Shown here: positions 1-7,252 of the stretch, piece after piece
How positions within the stretch are numbered: position 1 is the first letter of the stretch
How the letters are laid out: each line of letters starts with the position of its first letter
From: Bartonella harrusi
GTDB lineage: Bacteria; Pseudomonadota; Alphaproteobacteria; Rhizobiales; Rhizobiaceae
Length of the DNA: 64,000 bases
NCBI RefSeq assembly: GCF_024297065.1
Contig: NZ_CP101114.1
Location: forward strand, 806,001 to 870,000
Direction: 5' to 3'
The notes under the pieces: model-generated
Database searches by the model: none
What the model was told of the DNA's origin: nothing
Seen by the model: the letters and a program-made list of their open reading frames with translations, nothing else
Program-made: the position numbers and the translations under genes

Positions 1-662
1 GCAATACGGCTTGTGTCACGGTGTGTTGGCGTGGACAATTTAAAAATCTTTCTCTGCACAAAGGTTGAGGTACGCTTTTCGGCAATCATCACGGGATCAC
101 CTTCGTTATCCACACTGAGAGGATAGGCATCAACTTCATCCAAAATCAGATAACGAATAGGCATGGAACGCAAACCAGCAGCACTGTTTGCTCCGGTAAG
201 CATCAATGCTCCCCCATCAAATTCTTTCGAAAACATTGTATTTCCGCTGTCGCGTGCACGGGCAGGGGCAATGCGTTCACTTAAAACAGGGCTTGCCATA
301 ATCATTGGATCAAGACGCGTTTTTGACAGTTTCTTCGCGGTCTCGACAGTAGGCATCACATAAAGAGCGGGTCCCGGACTATAATGAATAGCATAACCGC
401 AGAAGTTCAATCCTGCTTCAGACATTCCAATTTGCGCTCCTTTCATGACAATTGTTGTTTCAATTGGCATGTAAGAGGAAAGGTTATCCATGATTTCGCG
501 CAAATAAGGGGTACGCTTTGTTCTCCACAATCCAGGCTCTGCACTTGCTACGGTGCTAAGGTATCTATTCTTATCCGCCCATTGCGAAACCGTGTACGGT
601 GGATCTGGTTGTCGTGCGTCATTGGCATAGGCGAAAAATTCTTTGATTGCATTTTCATCCAT
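1..662 (-). CDS. Phage terminase large subunit (GpA-like), partial
   Basis: The reading frame starts at ATG 662-660 and stays open to the left edge (about 220 codons visible, C-terminus missing). It encodes the ATPase part of a packaging motor that cuts and pumps DNA into proheads. The N-terminus reads MDENAIKEFFAYAND. A P-loop-like segment KGAQIGMSEAG and a Walker-B-like LILDEVDAYP are visible, both typical of the GpA family of lambda-like terminases. Its ATG overlaps the stop of the small-subunit gene (ATGGATGA), which suggests translational coupling. The nuclease domain lies outside the window. Confidence 0.9.
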   Translation of the reverse strand, partial: MDENAIKEFFAYANDARQPDPPYTVSQWADKNRYLSTVASAEPGLWRTKRTPYLREIMDNLSSYMPIETTIVMKGAQIGMSEAGLNFCGYAIHYSPGPALYVMPTVETAKKLSKTRLDPMIMASPVLSERIAPARARDSGNTMFSKEFDGGALMLTGANSAAGLRSMPIRYLILDEVDAYPLSVDNEGDPVMIAEKRTSTFVQRKIFKLSTPTHRDTSRI

Positions 663-1236
663 TATTCGTTTCTTGCAAGATTTCTAACTCCGGAGAATGA
701 GGATCATGAAAAGGCACTGGAATGTTAACTGCCTCAAGCAAAGCTGTTCTCATGTAATAATCAATGGCACCAATAAGGCTCGCCGCATCACATCCCACTT
801 GTGCTGCAATGCTTGCACCGAAACGGTGAGGAAATTTTAACATGGCATCACGGTGTGCTCTTCCAAATTCACGCGCTGCTTTTTTCATTTCTTCACGGTC
901 AACAGTTGTTTCGCGTAACTTTTCCAGAGCAATCTTCTCTCTTTCAAGTGCAACTTGCATTCTCTCCAGTTTGATCTTGTATTCGTTGGCTCCATCTGTT
1001 GAAGCTTTTTTGATCTTTGTCCGCCGTTGTCCATCAGGTGCTAAAAGTGAAGCAGTGCGCTTTGTAGGATTCTCATTCCATATCGCTGTTGCAAGGGTTT
1101 CATCAATTGAACCATCTTCAAAAAGAGCAGCATCAAATTTGCCTGTTTTAATCCGAGAAACCACCGCATTATGCGACACACCCATCTTCTTGGCAAAAGC
1201 GCGAACCGAGAGACCTTCACGATGCTTCTTGTTCAT
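655..1236 (-). CDS. Phage terminase small subunit (Nu1-like)
   Basis: The protein is 193 aa. Residues about 8-30 (EGLSVRAFAKKMGVSHNAVV) form a helix-turn-helix like the Nu1-type DNA-recognition subunit that binds the packaging site. A charged helical middle (about 75-115) would mediate oligomerisation or contact with the large subunit. It lies directly upstream of and overlaps the GpA-like gene, the standard order for these pairs. Family assignment rests on the HTH and position; the sequence itself is poorly conserved. Confidence 0.75.
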   Translation of the reverse strand: MNKKHREGLSVRAFAKKMGVSHNAVVSRIKTGKFDAALFEDGSIDETLATAIWNENPTKRTASLLAPDGQRRTKIKKASTDGANEYKIKLERMQVALEREKIALEKLRETTVDREEMKKAAREFGRAHRDAMLKFPHRFGASIAAQVGCDAASLIGAIDYYMRTALLEAVNIPVPFHDPHSPELEILQETNNG

Positions 1237-1278
1237 TTTTATTTCCGTTATTAAACATTTATTCTTTTCTTTAGATTG

Positions 1279-1295
1279 GTATCATGGTATGATAC
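1279..1295 (+). promoter_or_regulatory. Palindromic operator / -10 region of higBA
   Basis: GTATCAT-GGT-ATGATAC is a perfect 7-bp inverted repeat. A -10-like hexamer TATGAT (1288-1293) lies inside it; no good -35 is visible. The site is placed where a HigA antitoxin would bind to shut off its own operon. An in-frame ATG at 1289 lies within the palindrome, which argues for the downstream GTG at 1322 as the toxin start. Confidence 0.6.
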
Positions 1296-1321
1296 ATAAA
1301 AGAACGAATGAAGGTGATTTT

Positions 1322-1603
1322 GTGATTGAATCTTTTGCGGATAAGCGGTGTAAAGATCTTTTAGAAGGGAATCCGCCCAGAGGCTTTCCTCCAACTCTAG
1401 TGCGTATAGCCCAAAGAAAATTATTTATGCTTGATAAGGCAGTTGATCTCAAGGATTTGCGCAGTCCTCCGGGAAATCGTCTAGAGGCATTGAAAGGAGA
1501 GCGTAAAGGTCAATATTCTATTCGTATTAATGATCAGTTTCGTATTTGTTTTGAATGGCGTTCTAATGGCGCCTATGAAGTTGAAATTGTAGATTATCAT
1601 TGA
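1322..1603 (+). CDS. higB: HigB-like toxin (RelE superfamily mRNA interferase)
   Basis: The protein is 93 aa from GTG 1322, chosen because it has a Shine-Dalgarno (gaagg, 1310-1314) and because the upstream ATG at 1289 lies in the operator palindrome. HigB cleaves mRNA on the ribosome. Family features visible are the N-terminal SFADKRCKDLLEG, the central LRSPPGNRLEALKGERKGQ, and the C-terminal YSIRINDQFRICFEW core ending in VEIVDYH. The antitoxin gene follows 16 bp later. The pair is in the higB-higA order and forms an addiction module inside the prophage. Confidence 0.88.
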   Translation: MIESFADKRCKDLLEGNPPRGFPPTLVRIAQRKLFMLDKAVDLKDLRSPPGNRLEALKGERKGQYSIRINDQFRICFEWRSNGAYEVEIVDYH

Positions 1604-1619
1604 TTTGCAGGAGGTCGAG

Positions 1620-1916
1620 ATGAAAAATTATATAGCAATACACCCCGGAGAAATTTTACGAGAAGAATATTTAAAAGAATATGCTCTTTCTGCTTATGCT
1701 CTTGCAAAAGCATTGAATGTTCCACGCACGAGGATAGAACGGATTGTTGCTGAAAACAGTCCAGTCACTCCCGATACAGCACTAAGATTAGCTTATTTTT
1801 TTGATACCACTGCTGAATTTTGGCTTAACATGCAAGCTGCTTACGACGTTAGTATATTACAAACTGAAAAAGCAGATGAATTTGCTAAAATCAATAAATT
1901 TGAATGTAGGGTTTAA
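1620..1916 (+). CDS. higA: HigA antitoxin (XRE-family)
   Basis: The protein is 98 aa. The start is ATG 1620 with a strong Shine-Dalgarno (aggaggt, 1609-1615). It begins with the HigA signature IHPGEILREEYL and continues into an XRE helix-turn-helix (about 20-60: LSAYALAKALNVPRTRIERI). It would bind and neutralise HigB and repress the operon through the palindrome at 1279-1295. The gene ends just before a hairpin shared in design with the one after hicB. Confidence 0.92.
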   Translation: MKNYIAIHPGEILREEYLKEYALSAYALAKALNVPRTRIERIVAENSPVTPDTALRLAYFFDTTAEFWLNMQAAYDVSILQTEKADEFAKINKFECRV

Positions 1917-1923
1917 TCACCTC

Positions 1924-1940
1924 CCCACTTTTGAAGTGGG
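1924..1940. terminator. Hairpin between higA and the convergent antirepressor operon
   Basis: CCCACTT-TTG-AAGTGGG is a perfect 7-bp stem between two converging genes. It has no long T-run, so termination efficiency is uncertain. A related hairpin sits in the same relative position after hicB (6672-6686). Confidence 0.5.
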
Positions 1941-1957
1941 AAGGGATATGTTTTCAC

Positions 1958-2236
1958 TTAAGCAACCTTTTTAATAGGGTTTTCTAAATTTGATTCGTAA
2001 GCTTTCAACAAAGAGTACATAACTGTAGGAAATTCTGAAGCTCCAAAGTCTGTGAGAACTGCTAAAATCTTTGTAATATTGGGCACTTCATCTTGAAGTT
2101 TCAAGATCAAAACGTTTTCCACTACGTTCATGACCGCAACCAATGTCTTACGGTCTTCATATCCAAGGTCTGGATGGTTAGAAAATTGAGACAACGTCAT
2201 CCACAAATCACATAAAAAATTGGTATCTACTTTCAT
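1958..2236 (-). CDS. Small phage protein cotranscribed with antirepressor
   Basis: This is a 92-aa protein from ATG 2236 (MKVDTNFLCDLWMTLSQF). The start overlaps the stop of the upstream antirepressor (ATGA) and is preceded by GGAGGTG, so the two are translationally coupled. No domain is recognised; the protein is hydrophilic and probably all-helical, with a Lys-rich C-terminus. The coupling suggests it works with the antirepressor. It is absent from the second C4-antirepressor unit at 6.7 kb. Confidence 0.65.
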   Translation of the reverse strand: MKVDTNFLCDLWMTLSQFSNHPDLGYEDRKTLVAVMNVVENVLILKLQDEVPNITKILAVLTDFGASEFPTVMYSLLKAYESNLENPIKKVA

Positions 2237-2961
2237 TGCACACCTCCATGGATTTGTTCTCTCAAGCAAGCTAATCCTCTGGATGTGATTTTTGTTGAAG
2301 GCAGGACCTTTTCTGTACCATCCGGTCTTTGAATAGTAATAGCAGGGCAATCCATCAAGCCTTTCTTGATCTTATCCTGATAGGGTAACAAAGGAGCACC
2401 CGGAGCCCGTCGATAGACCCAATCATGTTTACGCAAATAATCGGTTAGATCTTTTGGTCGTATTTCTAACATTTTTGCAGATTCAATCAAACCAAACAAA
2501 CCATCAGAACGTTTTAAACCATCAAGTGCCTTTGCCTTGGGTTCTAACTCTGCAATCACATGATCTTTCTGCTCGATTTGATTTTTCAAGTGATTCAAGA
2601 CACCTAATACAGCTTCAGGGCTCGAGTAATCAATCTGTGGTGTTGTTACCTGCTTTGCAAGTTTTTCGCACTCAATAAAATACTCTCTTGCTTGATGACC
2701 CTTGTCATTACGCTCGATCATGGCAAGGTGTTTAGCCATATCTAACGTGATGTAATATTCTTTCACTTTCCCACCCCGGTAAAAATTTACCGTAGTTACA
2801 AAGTCTTGATTTTCACGAAATTTACATTCTTTAATACGGTTTTTTATCCAATTTCTAAACTCAGACTTTATTTCTAAAAAACTATGTAACTCACGTGCGT
2901 TGACCGTTTGAACAGTTTCCTGATCAATGATTTGTTCTTTAATTTCTATAAGAGTGTTCAT
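2233..2961 (-). CDS. Phage antirepressor, AntA/AntB N-domain plus KilAC C-domain
   Basis: The protein is 242 aa. Residues 1-100 are an AntA/AntB domain (VNARELHSFLEIKSEFRNWI, then LDMAKHLAMIERNDKGHQAR). Residues about 112-240 are a KilAC domain (IDYSSPEAVLGVL ... DGLFGLIESAKMLEIRPKDL ... LLPYQDKIKKGLMDCPAI). Antirepressors bind the CI-like repressor and trigger induction; this function is inferred from the family. Translation is predicted to be controlled by the C4-type leader immediately upstream, which covers its ribosome-binding site (TAGGAG). The KilAC half is closely similar to that of the Rha-type protein at 14.3 kb, pointing to domain exchange. Confidence 0.85.
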   Translation of the reverse strand: MNTLIEIKEQIIDQETVQTVNARELHSFLEIKSEFRNWIKNRIKECKFRENQDFVTTVNFYRGGKVKEYYITLDMAKHLAMIERNDKGHQAREYFIECEKLAKQVTTPQIDYSSPEAVLGVLNHLKNQIEQKDHVIAELEPKAKALDGLKRSDGLFGLIESAKMLEIRPKDLTDYLRKHDWVYRRAPGAPLLPYQDKIKKGLMDCPAITIQRPDGTEKVLPSTKITSRGLACLREQIHGGVQ

Positions 2962-2969
2962 GTGAACTC

Positions 2970-2991
2970 CTATGCAGTTAGATGTTTCTTA
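2970..2991 (-). promoter_or_regulatory. C4 target site (a2/b2) at antirepressor RBS, copy 1
   Basis: The RNA segments TAAGAAACA (2991-2983) and TGCATAG (2976-2970) are complementary to a' and b' of the leader; the last AG of b2 forms part of the Shine-Dalgarno AGGAG. Pairing here would hide the ribosome-binding site of the 2961 start. Confidence 0.75.
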
Positions 2992-2995
2992 ATGA

Positions 2996-3200
2996 CGCTC
3001 TCAAAGAGCGCCGGGTGTTAAGAAACACGGTGCATAGTCCGTCGTTATGCTTTCCCCGCAAGGGTATTGTATAGCATAACCACACCCGACGAGGTCATTA
3101 TATGCGTGTAACATATAATGAGTCAAAGCTTTTAATTGGCGGAGAAGAGACTGTTTCGGCAACCAATCCGCTATGCATTTAAGGTGTTTCTTAGGCACCT
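2996..3200 (-). ncRNA. C4-type antisense RNA leader (copy 1)
   Basis: On the minus strand, 5' to 3': a1 TAAGAAACAC (3193-3184) and b1 TGCATAG (3177-3171); a 9-bp hairpin CATTATATG/CATATAATG (near 3120-3100); a hairpin GTTATGCT/AGCATAAC with an inner CCC-TTGC-GGGG; b' CTATGCA (3037-3031); a' GTGTTTCTTA (3028-3019); and a terminal hairpin CGCTCT-TTG-AGAGCG (3010-2996). a' and b' are complementary to a1/b1 and also to a2/b2 (2991-2983 and 2976-2970), where b2 abuts the antirepressor Shine-Dalgarno. This is the layout of P1/P7 C4 RNA, which blocks ant translation. The second copy at 7278-7483 carries compensatory changes. Confidence 0.85.
3001..3198 (-). CDS. Possible 65-aa leader peptide overlapping C4 RNA
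   Basis: A frame from GTG 3198 (MPKKHLKCIADWLPKQS) runs through the whole C4 element to TGA 3001. The matching frame is open in the second copy (7484-7305 or nearby, 59 codons, ending at a TGA after YRPCF). Several differences between copies are synonymous, but most conservation can be explained by RNA structure. It could be a true small protein, as icd is in P1, or an accident of the conserved RNA. No Shine-Dalgarno is evident. Confidence 0.25.
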   Translation of the reverse strand: MPKKHLKCIADWLPKQSLLRQLKALTHYMLHAYNDLVGCGYAIQYPCGESITTDYAPCFLTPGAL

Positions 3201-3206
3201 GATTCG

Positions 3207-3234
3207 AAAATATATATTACAGAAATAATGTCAA
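3207..3234 (-). promoter_or_regulatory. Promoter of C4 RNA copy 1
   Basis: A consensus -35 TTGACA (3234-3229), 16-bp spacer, and a weak -10 TATTTT (3212-3207) sit just upstream of the first C4 stem. A TTGACA occupies the same relative place in copy 2. Confidence 0.6.
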
Positions 3235-3273
3235 GTCTCTTTCGATAATTTTTGTCTTTAAATAATCATATAT

Positions 3274-3330
3274 TGTACAGTGTACATATTGAAATCGTTA
3301 TTTATCAATGGGTTATGTGTACAATGTACA
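3274..3330. promoter_or_regulatory. Two TGTACA-n-TGTACA palindromes
   Basis: TGTACA-G-TGTACA (3274-3286) and TGTACA-A-TGTACA (3318-3330) are 13-bp palindromes spaced 44 bp start to start, about four helical turns. They lie upstream of the C4-1 promoter in a noncoding stretch. They look like a paired operator; the protein that binds is unknown. No gene is seen in 3235-3519. Confidence 0.5.
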
Positions 3331-3519
3331 GTCAATTTAAAAAATTCTAACGCTAGCGATAGTTCGCGCTGTCCTGCCCCGCAACACTCCCAACCCGCTG
3401 GAAAGTACCTTTTGCATTGATTTTATTGCATTTTTTATGGAAAAAGCCAAAGTGTAAGTGATAATTTTCTTTAAAAATTACAATTAAAGTGAGTAGTGTG
3501 TTTACATAGCTTAAAAACA

Positions 3520-4101
3520 TTATTTCTTTTTCTTGTTAGCGGCATATTTTTGACGATCAAGTTGTCTCTGGATATTTTTGATTAATCTCTCATTGGCATA
3601 TTGTGTAATAGTATTTGCAATTTCTGGCTTGGACATTACTCTAGCAATTGATGGTCCTTCTTGTTTTGCAATAGGGAATTGATCACCATCGGCTCTTTGA
3701 AAAACATTGTTGCCCATTTTTAATTCAACACGCTTTGGAAAACTCCCACCTCGAATAAAAGCATGGGGTAAGATTTCTTTCTTGCCAAACATTGTGTAGG
3801 TCACACCATGTTTTGTTTCTCTTGCTTTAAAAAATTTAAGAGGTATCGGTGTTCCAGAGCCAATGATATCTGTCTCGAGAAGCTGTGCTGTAGCTTTTCC
3901 TTTAATATAAACACCTTTCTTGATACGCTTTGATTTTGCTGATGTAAGTTCAGAAACTTTCTTTTCGGCAAAGCGCTCCACTTGTTTTGCTGCAGTATTT
4001 ACAGCATTACACAAAGCCCAATTCAGGCGTGGTGCTTGAAGACTTGTAAAGGTATCTTTCATTTGTTGAAGATACCATTTTTGGTGGATAATTAATTTCA
4101 A
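3520..4101 (-). CDS. Phage minor tail protein Z-like
   Basis: The protein is up to 193 aa from TTG 4101; an ATG at 4062 (MKDTFTSLQAPRLNWA) is an alternative start. Residues about 15-60 (LNWALCNAVNTAAKQVERFAEKKVSEL) and the basic segment with KGVYIKGKA resemble the Minor_tail_Z family, whose members act in tail assembly. The C-terminus is very Lys-rich (KYAANKKKK). It lies 3 bp after the 4105-4425 gene and so is probably cotranscribed. Finding a tail gene among regulatory and replication genes is unusual and suggests a mosaic or rearranged prophage. Confidence 0.6.
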   Translation of the reverse strand: MKLIIHQKWYLQQMKDTFTSLQAPRLNWALCNAVNTAAKQVERFAEKKVSELTSAKSKRIKKGVYIKGKATAQLLETDIIGSGTPIPLKFFKARETKHGVTYTMFGKKEILPHAFIRGGSFPKRVELKMGNNVFQRADGDQFPIAKQEGPSIARVMSKPEIANTITQYANERLIKNIQRQLDRQKYAANKKKK

Positions 4102-4104
4102 CTT

Positions 4105-4425
4105 CTAAGCCTTTTTTGGAGTAGATGTTGCTGGCTTAGAAACTTTAGATGTTTTGGTTTGTTTGGGTGTGTTTTCCTCTACCACTGCTTCAGTTGATGT
4201 TTGGACCTTTTCATTTTCTTCTTTTTCAACCTTTTCACTTGTCTTATCAGGTTTTGCATTTGTTTTGCTTTCAACAAAAGGTTTTGCAGCATTGGCACGC
4301 TTGAGACGAGCATAGAGTTGATTTGAAACTTCAACAAAAGGGGTATTTTGTGTAGAAGGTTCAAAACGAACGGTGCTTTTATTGTCGCCAACGACACAGA
4401 TTGGTTTAGTGATGACAGCTTTCAT
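4105..4425 (-). CDS. Small Lys/Thr/Glu-rich phage protein
   Basis: The protein is 106 aa from ATG 4425, chosen for the Shine-Dalgarno AAAGGAG 6-7 bases upstream. The first 50 residues (MKAVITKPICVVGDNKSTV ... EVSNQLYARLKRANAA) could fold. The rest is low-complexity Lys/Glu/Thr/Pro, likely disordered. The N-terminus resembles short Mu-like structural accessory proteins, but that is only an impression. It is probably cotranscribed with the gpZ-like gene, which starts 3 bp downstream. Confidence 0.6.
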   Translation of the reverse strand: MKAVITKPICVVGDNKSTVRFEPSTQNTPFVEVSNQLYARLKRANAAKPFVESKTNAKPDKTSEKVEKEENEKVQTSTEAVVEENTPKQTKTSKVSKPATSTPKKA

Positions 4426-4520
4426 TATTGCTCCTTTTGAGGAATGATTTAATGACATCATGCGTCAAATATTGATATTTACACTGTGAAAAATGGACAA
4501 GCCGGAATTACCAAGAAAAC

Positions 4521-4536
4521 AGGGCTCTCTAGCCCT
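4521..4536. terminator. Perfect 6-bp stem hairpin
   Basis: AGGGCT-CTCT-AGCCCT lies in the noncoding stretch 4426-4741. On the minus strand it is followed by GTTTTC, so it may weakly terminate the ssb operon. The remainder of that stretch shows nothing recognisable. Confidence 0.35.
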
Positions 4537-4741
4537 ATTTCAGGTACATATTTTACTAAATTTTTAGGGAACATTTTTGAATTTTAGACGCAATACGACT
4601 AGTGCAGTATTGTCATTAAATAGGATTTTTTACACGATGTCAACAGAAAAAATCATCATCTAGTGTTTTTTTATTTTTTTAATCAAAATCTGGTGTTTTT
4701 AGAAAGAAGTTACCATTCATATTCAAGATGCCGCTTGACGA

Positions 4742-5284
4742 CTACCGGTTTTGCGTAAAATGTTTGTGAAGCGCATCAAGTACAATACAGAGTGAATTAA
4801 CAAGATGCGGTAGCATTTGATCTTCTATAACAAGGCATTGTAACGCAGCATAAAAATTGTGTTGGCGATATAGATATTGTGCTTCTTTTATTGCCTCTTG
4901 CATATTTAAAAACCGCTCTGTAGTAAGTTTTACCCATTTCTCTCTTGCACCATCATCAGAAGTTGTAGGCATTTCATTATAAACAGCATTAGGTAACGCT
5001 TTTGCACAGAGGTAATTGTTTTTCACTTCAAGGTACTTTTGTGCAGCCTCATATTGATCTTGAGTAAGTTGACCTTGCAAATAAAGCCGCCCGATATAGG
5101 TACCAGCAAGTGGATTTTTGGCATCTTCTATGGACAAACCAAAGCGTTTAGCACGCATTTCTATAGCCAATTGATCAACAGGTTTACGCGGTGTTTTTGC
5201 TCTTGAGATGCGTCCATTTGGTTCTCTTACACATCCCTTAATTCGTGGACGTCCACGTTTTGCTCGTTTCTTTTTCTTTGTCAT
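4742..5284 (-). CDS. Conserved phage hypothetical downstream of ssb
   Basis: The protein is 180 aa from ATG 5284 (MTKKKKRAKRGRPRIKG); a TTG at 5293 would add three residues. The N-terminus is strongly basic with an AT-hook-like RGRPRIKG, followed by EPNGRISRAKTPRKP and a helical body (LAGTYIGRLYLQGQLTQDQYEAAQKYLEV). Similar proteins are, from memory, common in Rhizobiales prophages, but no function is established. Being next to ssb suggests a role in DNA replication or recombination, perhaps DNA binding through the AT-hook-like motif. Confidence 0.65.
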   Translation of the reverse strand: MTKKKKRAKRGRPRIKGCVREPNGRISRAKTPRKPVDQLAIEMRAKRFGLSIEDAKNPLAGTYIGRLYLQGQLTQDQYEAAQKYLEVKNNYLCAKALPNAVYNEMPTTSDDGAREKWVKLTTERFLNMQEAIKEAQYLYRQHNFYAALQCLVIEDQMLPHLVNSLCIVLDALHKHFTQNR

Positions 5285-5293
5285 ATTTTTCAA

Positions 5294-5734
5294 TCAGAAT
5301 GGAATAGCATCATTGACAGATTTGCCGTAATCAGCAGCTCCTGAAGCGGCGGCATAACTTTGGGAAGTGACAGGTGAAGAAGATTGGTCTTTCTTTGCAT
5401 CAAGTAAATACAATTCACCTTTGAATTGTGGCAAGACAATCTCTGTTGCAAGATGTTCGCCACCATTTCTATCTTTCCATTTGCGAGTTTGTAATTTGCC
5501 TTCTACATAGACCTTTGAACCTTTATTGAGATACTGAAGAGCAATTTTTGCCAGATGTGGATTAAAAACCAAAACAGAATGCCATTCCGTTTTGTCGACT
5601 CTTTGATTGGTTGCCTTATCAGTATAGCTTTCAGAAGTAGCCATACGAAAATTGACCACCTCAGTCCCATTATTCATTGTTTTGCTTTCGGGATTAGCAC
5701 CCAAATGCCCGATTAGCATCACTTTGTTCAGCAT
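5294..5734 (-). CDS. ssb: Single-stranded DNA-binding protein
   Basis: The protein is 146 aa. Residues 1-107 form an OB fold with the SSB hallmarks MLNKVMLIGHLGANPE, VNFRMATSE, TEWHSVLVF and GSKVYVEGKLQTRKW. A short Ser/Ala-rich linker leads to the C-terminal tip DAIPF, which recruits replication and repair partners. It is shorter than chromosomal SSBs because the linker is brief, as usual for phage copies. It is divergently oriented from hicA across a 235-bp AT-rich spacer. Confidence 0.95.
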   Translation of the reverse strand: MLNKVMLIGHLGANPESKTMNNGTEVVNFRMATSESYTDKATNQRVDKTEWHSVLVFNPHLAKIALQYLNKGSKVYVEGKLQTRKWKDRNGGEHLATEIVLPQFKGELYLLDAKKDQSSSPVTSQSYAAASGAADYGKSVNDAIPF

Positions 5735-5913
5735 GTTTTTTTACCTTAAATTTGCACCTTTTATACGTACAAAATTTTAACATTATTTGCATGTTTTATC
5801 AAATAATTCAGTAAATTAATAACACATATTTAATGTATTACATTATAATTTTATTTGATAAATTCACCAAATATCTATGCCATAAAAAGGCAAGGTTTTT
5901 TCTTGATTTATTA

Positions 5914-5943
5914 TTGACAATCGAACTTTTTTGTGCGATAGTC
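5914..5943 (+). promoter_or_regulatory. hicAB promoter with overlapping inverted repeat
   Basis: TTGACA (5914-5919), 17-bp spacer and GATAGT (5937-5942) make a good sigma-70 promoter. An imperfect inverted repeat GACAATCG (5916-5923) / CGATAGTC (5936-5943) spans it, a plausible site for HicB autorepression. Confidence 0.6.
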
Positions 5944-5969
5944 ATTTTATGAGTTGAGGAGGAGGGGAA

Positions 5970-6161
5970 ATGAAACGAGAAGCACTGCTTAGAGAATTAC
6001 GTAAAGAAGCTAGAAAAAGAGGCATTCATTACAGTGAAGCTCCTGATGCAGGAAAAGGATCGCATTATTTGGTAACTTTTGGAGACAAAACAACCGTTGT
6101 AAAATCTGGTAAATTGACGCCACTTTATGTGAAAATAATAAAAAAACAGTTGGGGGTATGA
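5970..6161 (+). CDS. hicA: HicA toxin
   Basis: The protein is 63 aa with Shine-Dalgarno gaggaggag upstream. HicA folds as a small dsRNA-binding-like mRNA interferase. The catalytic His is visible in GKGSHYLVTF, with the usual basic helix KLTPLYVKIIKKQLGV at the C-terminus. Size and motif fit the family. The antitoxin gene follows after 70 bp, a wider gap than usual. Confidence 0.9.
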   Translation: MKREALLRELRKEARKRGIHYSEAPDAGKGSHYLVTFGDKTTVVKSGKLTPLYVKIIKKQLGV

Positions 6162-6231
6162 AACTTCAATTCAAACGGTTTGATTACTTTTCGTTTCAAA
6201 TCCATCTCAGTAATGATAAGGAGACTTAAAT

Positions 6232-6660
6232 ATGGAATATACCTATCAGGCAAAGCTGGAATCTGATCCAGATGGTGGTTTTGTCGTAACTTTTCCCGAT
6301 GTACCTGAAGCAATAACAGCTGGAGAAAATCGAGCCAAGGCATTAGAAAATGCTGTTGAGGCATTGGGACTAGCGTTACGTAGCTATCCTATGCGTGGTT
6401 TACCTTTACCTACACCACAGCAGTATAAAGGTCTTGTAGCAGTAACGGTAGACGCATGGAATGCTCTCAAACTAGCAGTAGTAGAAGCCTTTAATAATGC
6501 TAATATCACAAAAACAGAATTAGCTAATCGTCTTGGCAAGAAAGAAACAGAAGCGCGTCGCATTCTTGATCTAAACTATCCAACTAAACTTCAAACATTA
6601 GAGCAAGCACTAGCTGTGCTAGGTAAGCAGGTTGTGATTATAATCAAAGATGCAGCTTAA
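6232..6660 (+). CDS. hicB: HicB antitoxin
   Basis: The protein is 142 aa. The N-terminal partial RNase-H-like fold is recognised by YTYQAKLESDPDGGFVVTFPDVPEAITAG and ALENAVEALGLAL. The C-terminal half (about 90-135: ITKTELANRLGKKETEARRIL) is a helix-turn-helix for autorepression. The start ATG 6232 has a Shine-Dalgarno aaggag. It is the cognate of the preceding hicA. A hairpin and a convergent antirepressor gene follow, as in the higBA locus. Confidence 0.93.
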   Translation: MEYTYQAKLESDPDGGFVVTFPDVPEAITAGENRAKALENAVEALGLALRSYPMRGLPLPTPQQYKGLVAVTVDAWNALKLAVVEAFNNANITKTELANRLGKKETEARRILDLNYPTKLQTLEQALAVLGKQVVIIIKDAA

Positions 6661-6667
6661 GATCATC

Positions 6668-6690
6668 CTCCCCACTCTGAAAGTGGAGAA
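6668..6690. terminator. Hairpin between hicB and convergent antirepressor
   Basis: CCACT (6672-6676) pairs with AGTGG (6682-6686), inside a larger imperfect inverted repeat running GATC to GATC (6661-6699). Surrounding bases (cctccccact) match the hairpin after higA, so the two intergenic junctions are related. Confidence 0.45.
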
Positions 6691-6710
6691 GATGAGATCA
6701 TATTTGAAAT

Positions 6711-7244
6711 TTAAGCAGCTTTCACGACAGATCTTTCTAACACCTGTTTTGCTTCTTTGATTAAGGCTTTGTATTGCCTGTTTTCTTCATCTACTCTAAA
6801 AGCATCTATAAGACGCATATGAATTGGAGCTAAAAGATACAAAACTTTTTCACTAGCGTTCATACCCTCCCAATAGCTTGGTAAAGCAAAGCGTATATCA
6901 CCATCATAATCAACAGATTGGCTTTTTAGTTTCTTTTCGCACTCAATAAAATAACGACGTGCTTGCCTACCTTTCTCGTTGCGTTCGACCATAGAAAGTT
7001 CTTTAGCCATGTCCAAGGCAAGTGCATAATCCTTAGAAGGTCTGCCTCCTTGTAGGTTTTCACCCATTTGGGGGAAAACTATATAGTCTTGATTTTTTAG
7101 AAAATTATATTCCTTAATGCGCTTTTTTAGCCACGTAGAAAAATCTTTTCCTACTTCTAAAAACTTATGTAATTCACGCGCATTCACAGTATGGACAATT
7201 TCCTGACCAATGGTCTGTTCTGATATTGTTATGATGTTGTTCAT
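6711..7244 (-). CDS. Phage antirepressor, AntA/AntB domain only
   Basis: The protein is 177 aa. Residues 1-105 are an AntA/AntB domain (VNARELHKFLEVGKDFSTWL, LDMAKELSMVERNEKGRQARRYFIE) similar to the 2233-2961 protein. The C-terminal 70 residues (FALPSYWEGMNASEKVLYLLAP) lack KilAC and are unlike those of the other antirepressors. It is expected to antagonise a repressor, perhaps with a different partner or effect. It is under its own C4-type leader (7278-7483) and converges on hicAB. Confidence 0.8.
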   Translation of the reverse strand: MNNIITISEQTIGQEIVHTVNARELHKFLEVGKDFSTWLKKRIKEYNFLKNQDYIVFPQMGENLQGGRPSKDYALALDMAKELSMVERNEKGRQARRYFIECEKKLKSQSVDYDGDIRFALPSYWEGMNASEKVLYLLAPIHMRLIDAFRVDEENRQYKALIKEAKQVLERSVVKAA

Positions 7245-7252
7245 GATAACTC

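Noticed and set aside
842..1240. Plus-strand extension of the higB frame across the terminase small subunit
   Set aside because: It is antisense to the HTH-containing terminase gene and lies upstream of the higBA promoter.
1289..1321. Upstream ATG as higB start
   Set aside because: It lies inside the operator palindrome and -10 region and lacks a Shine-Dalgarno; GTG 1322 has one.
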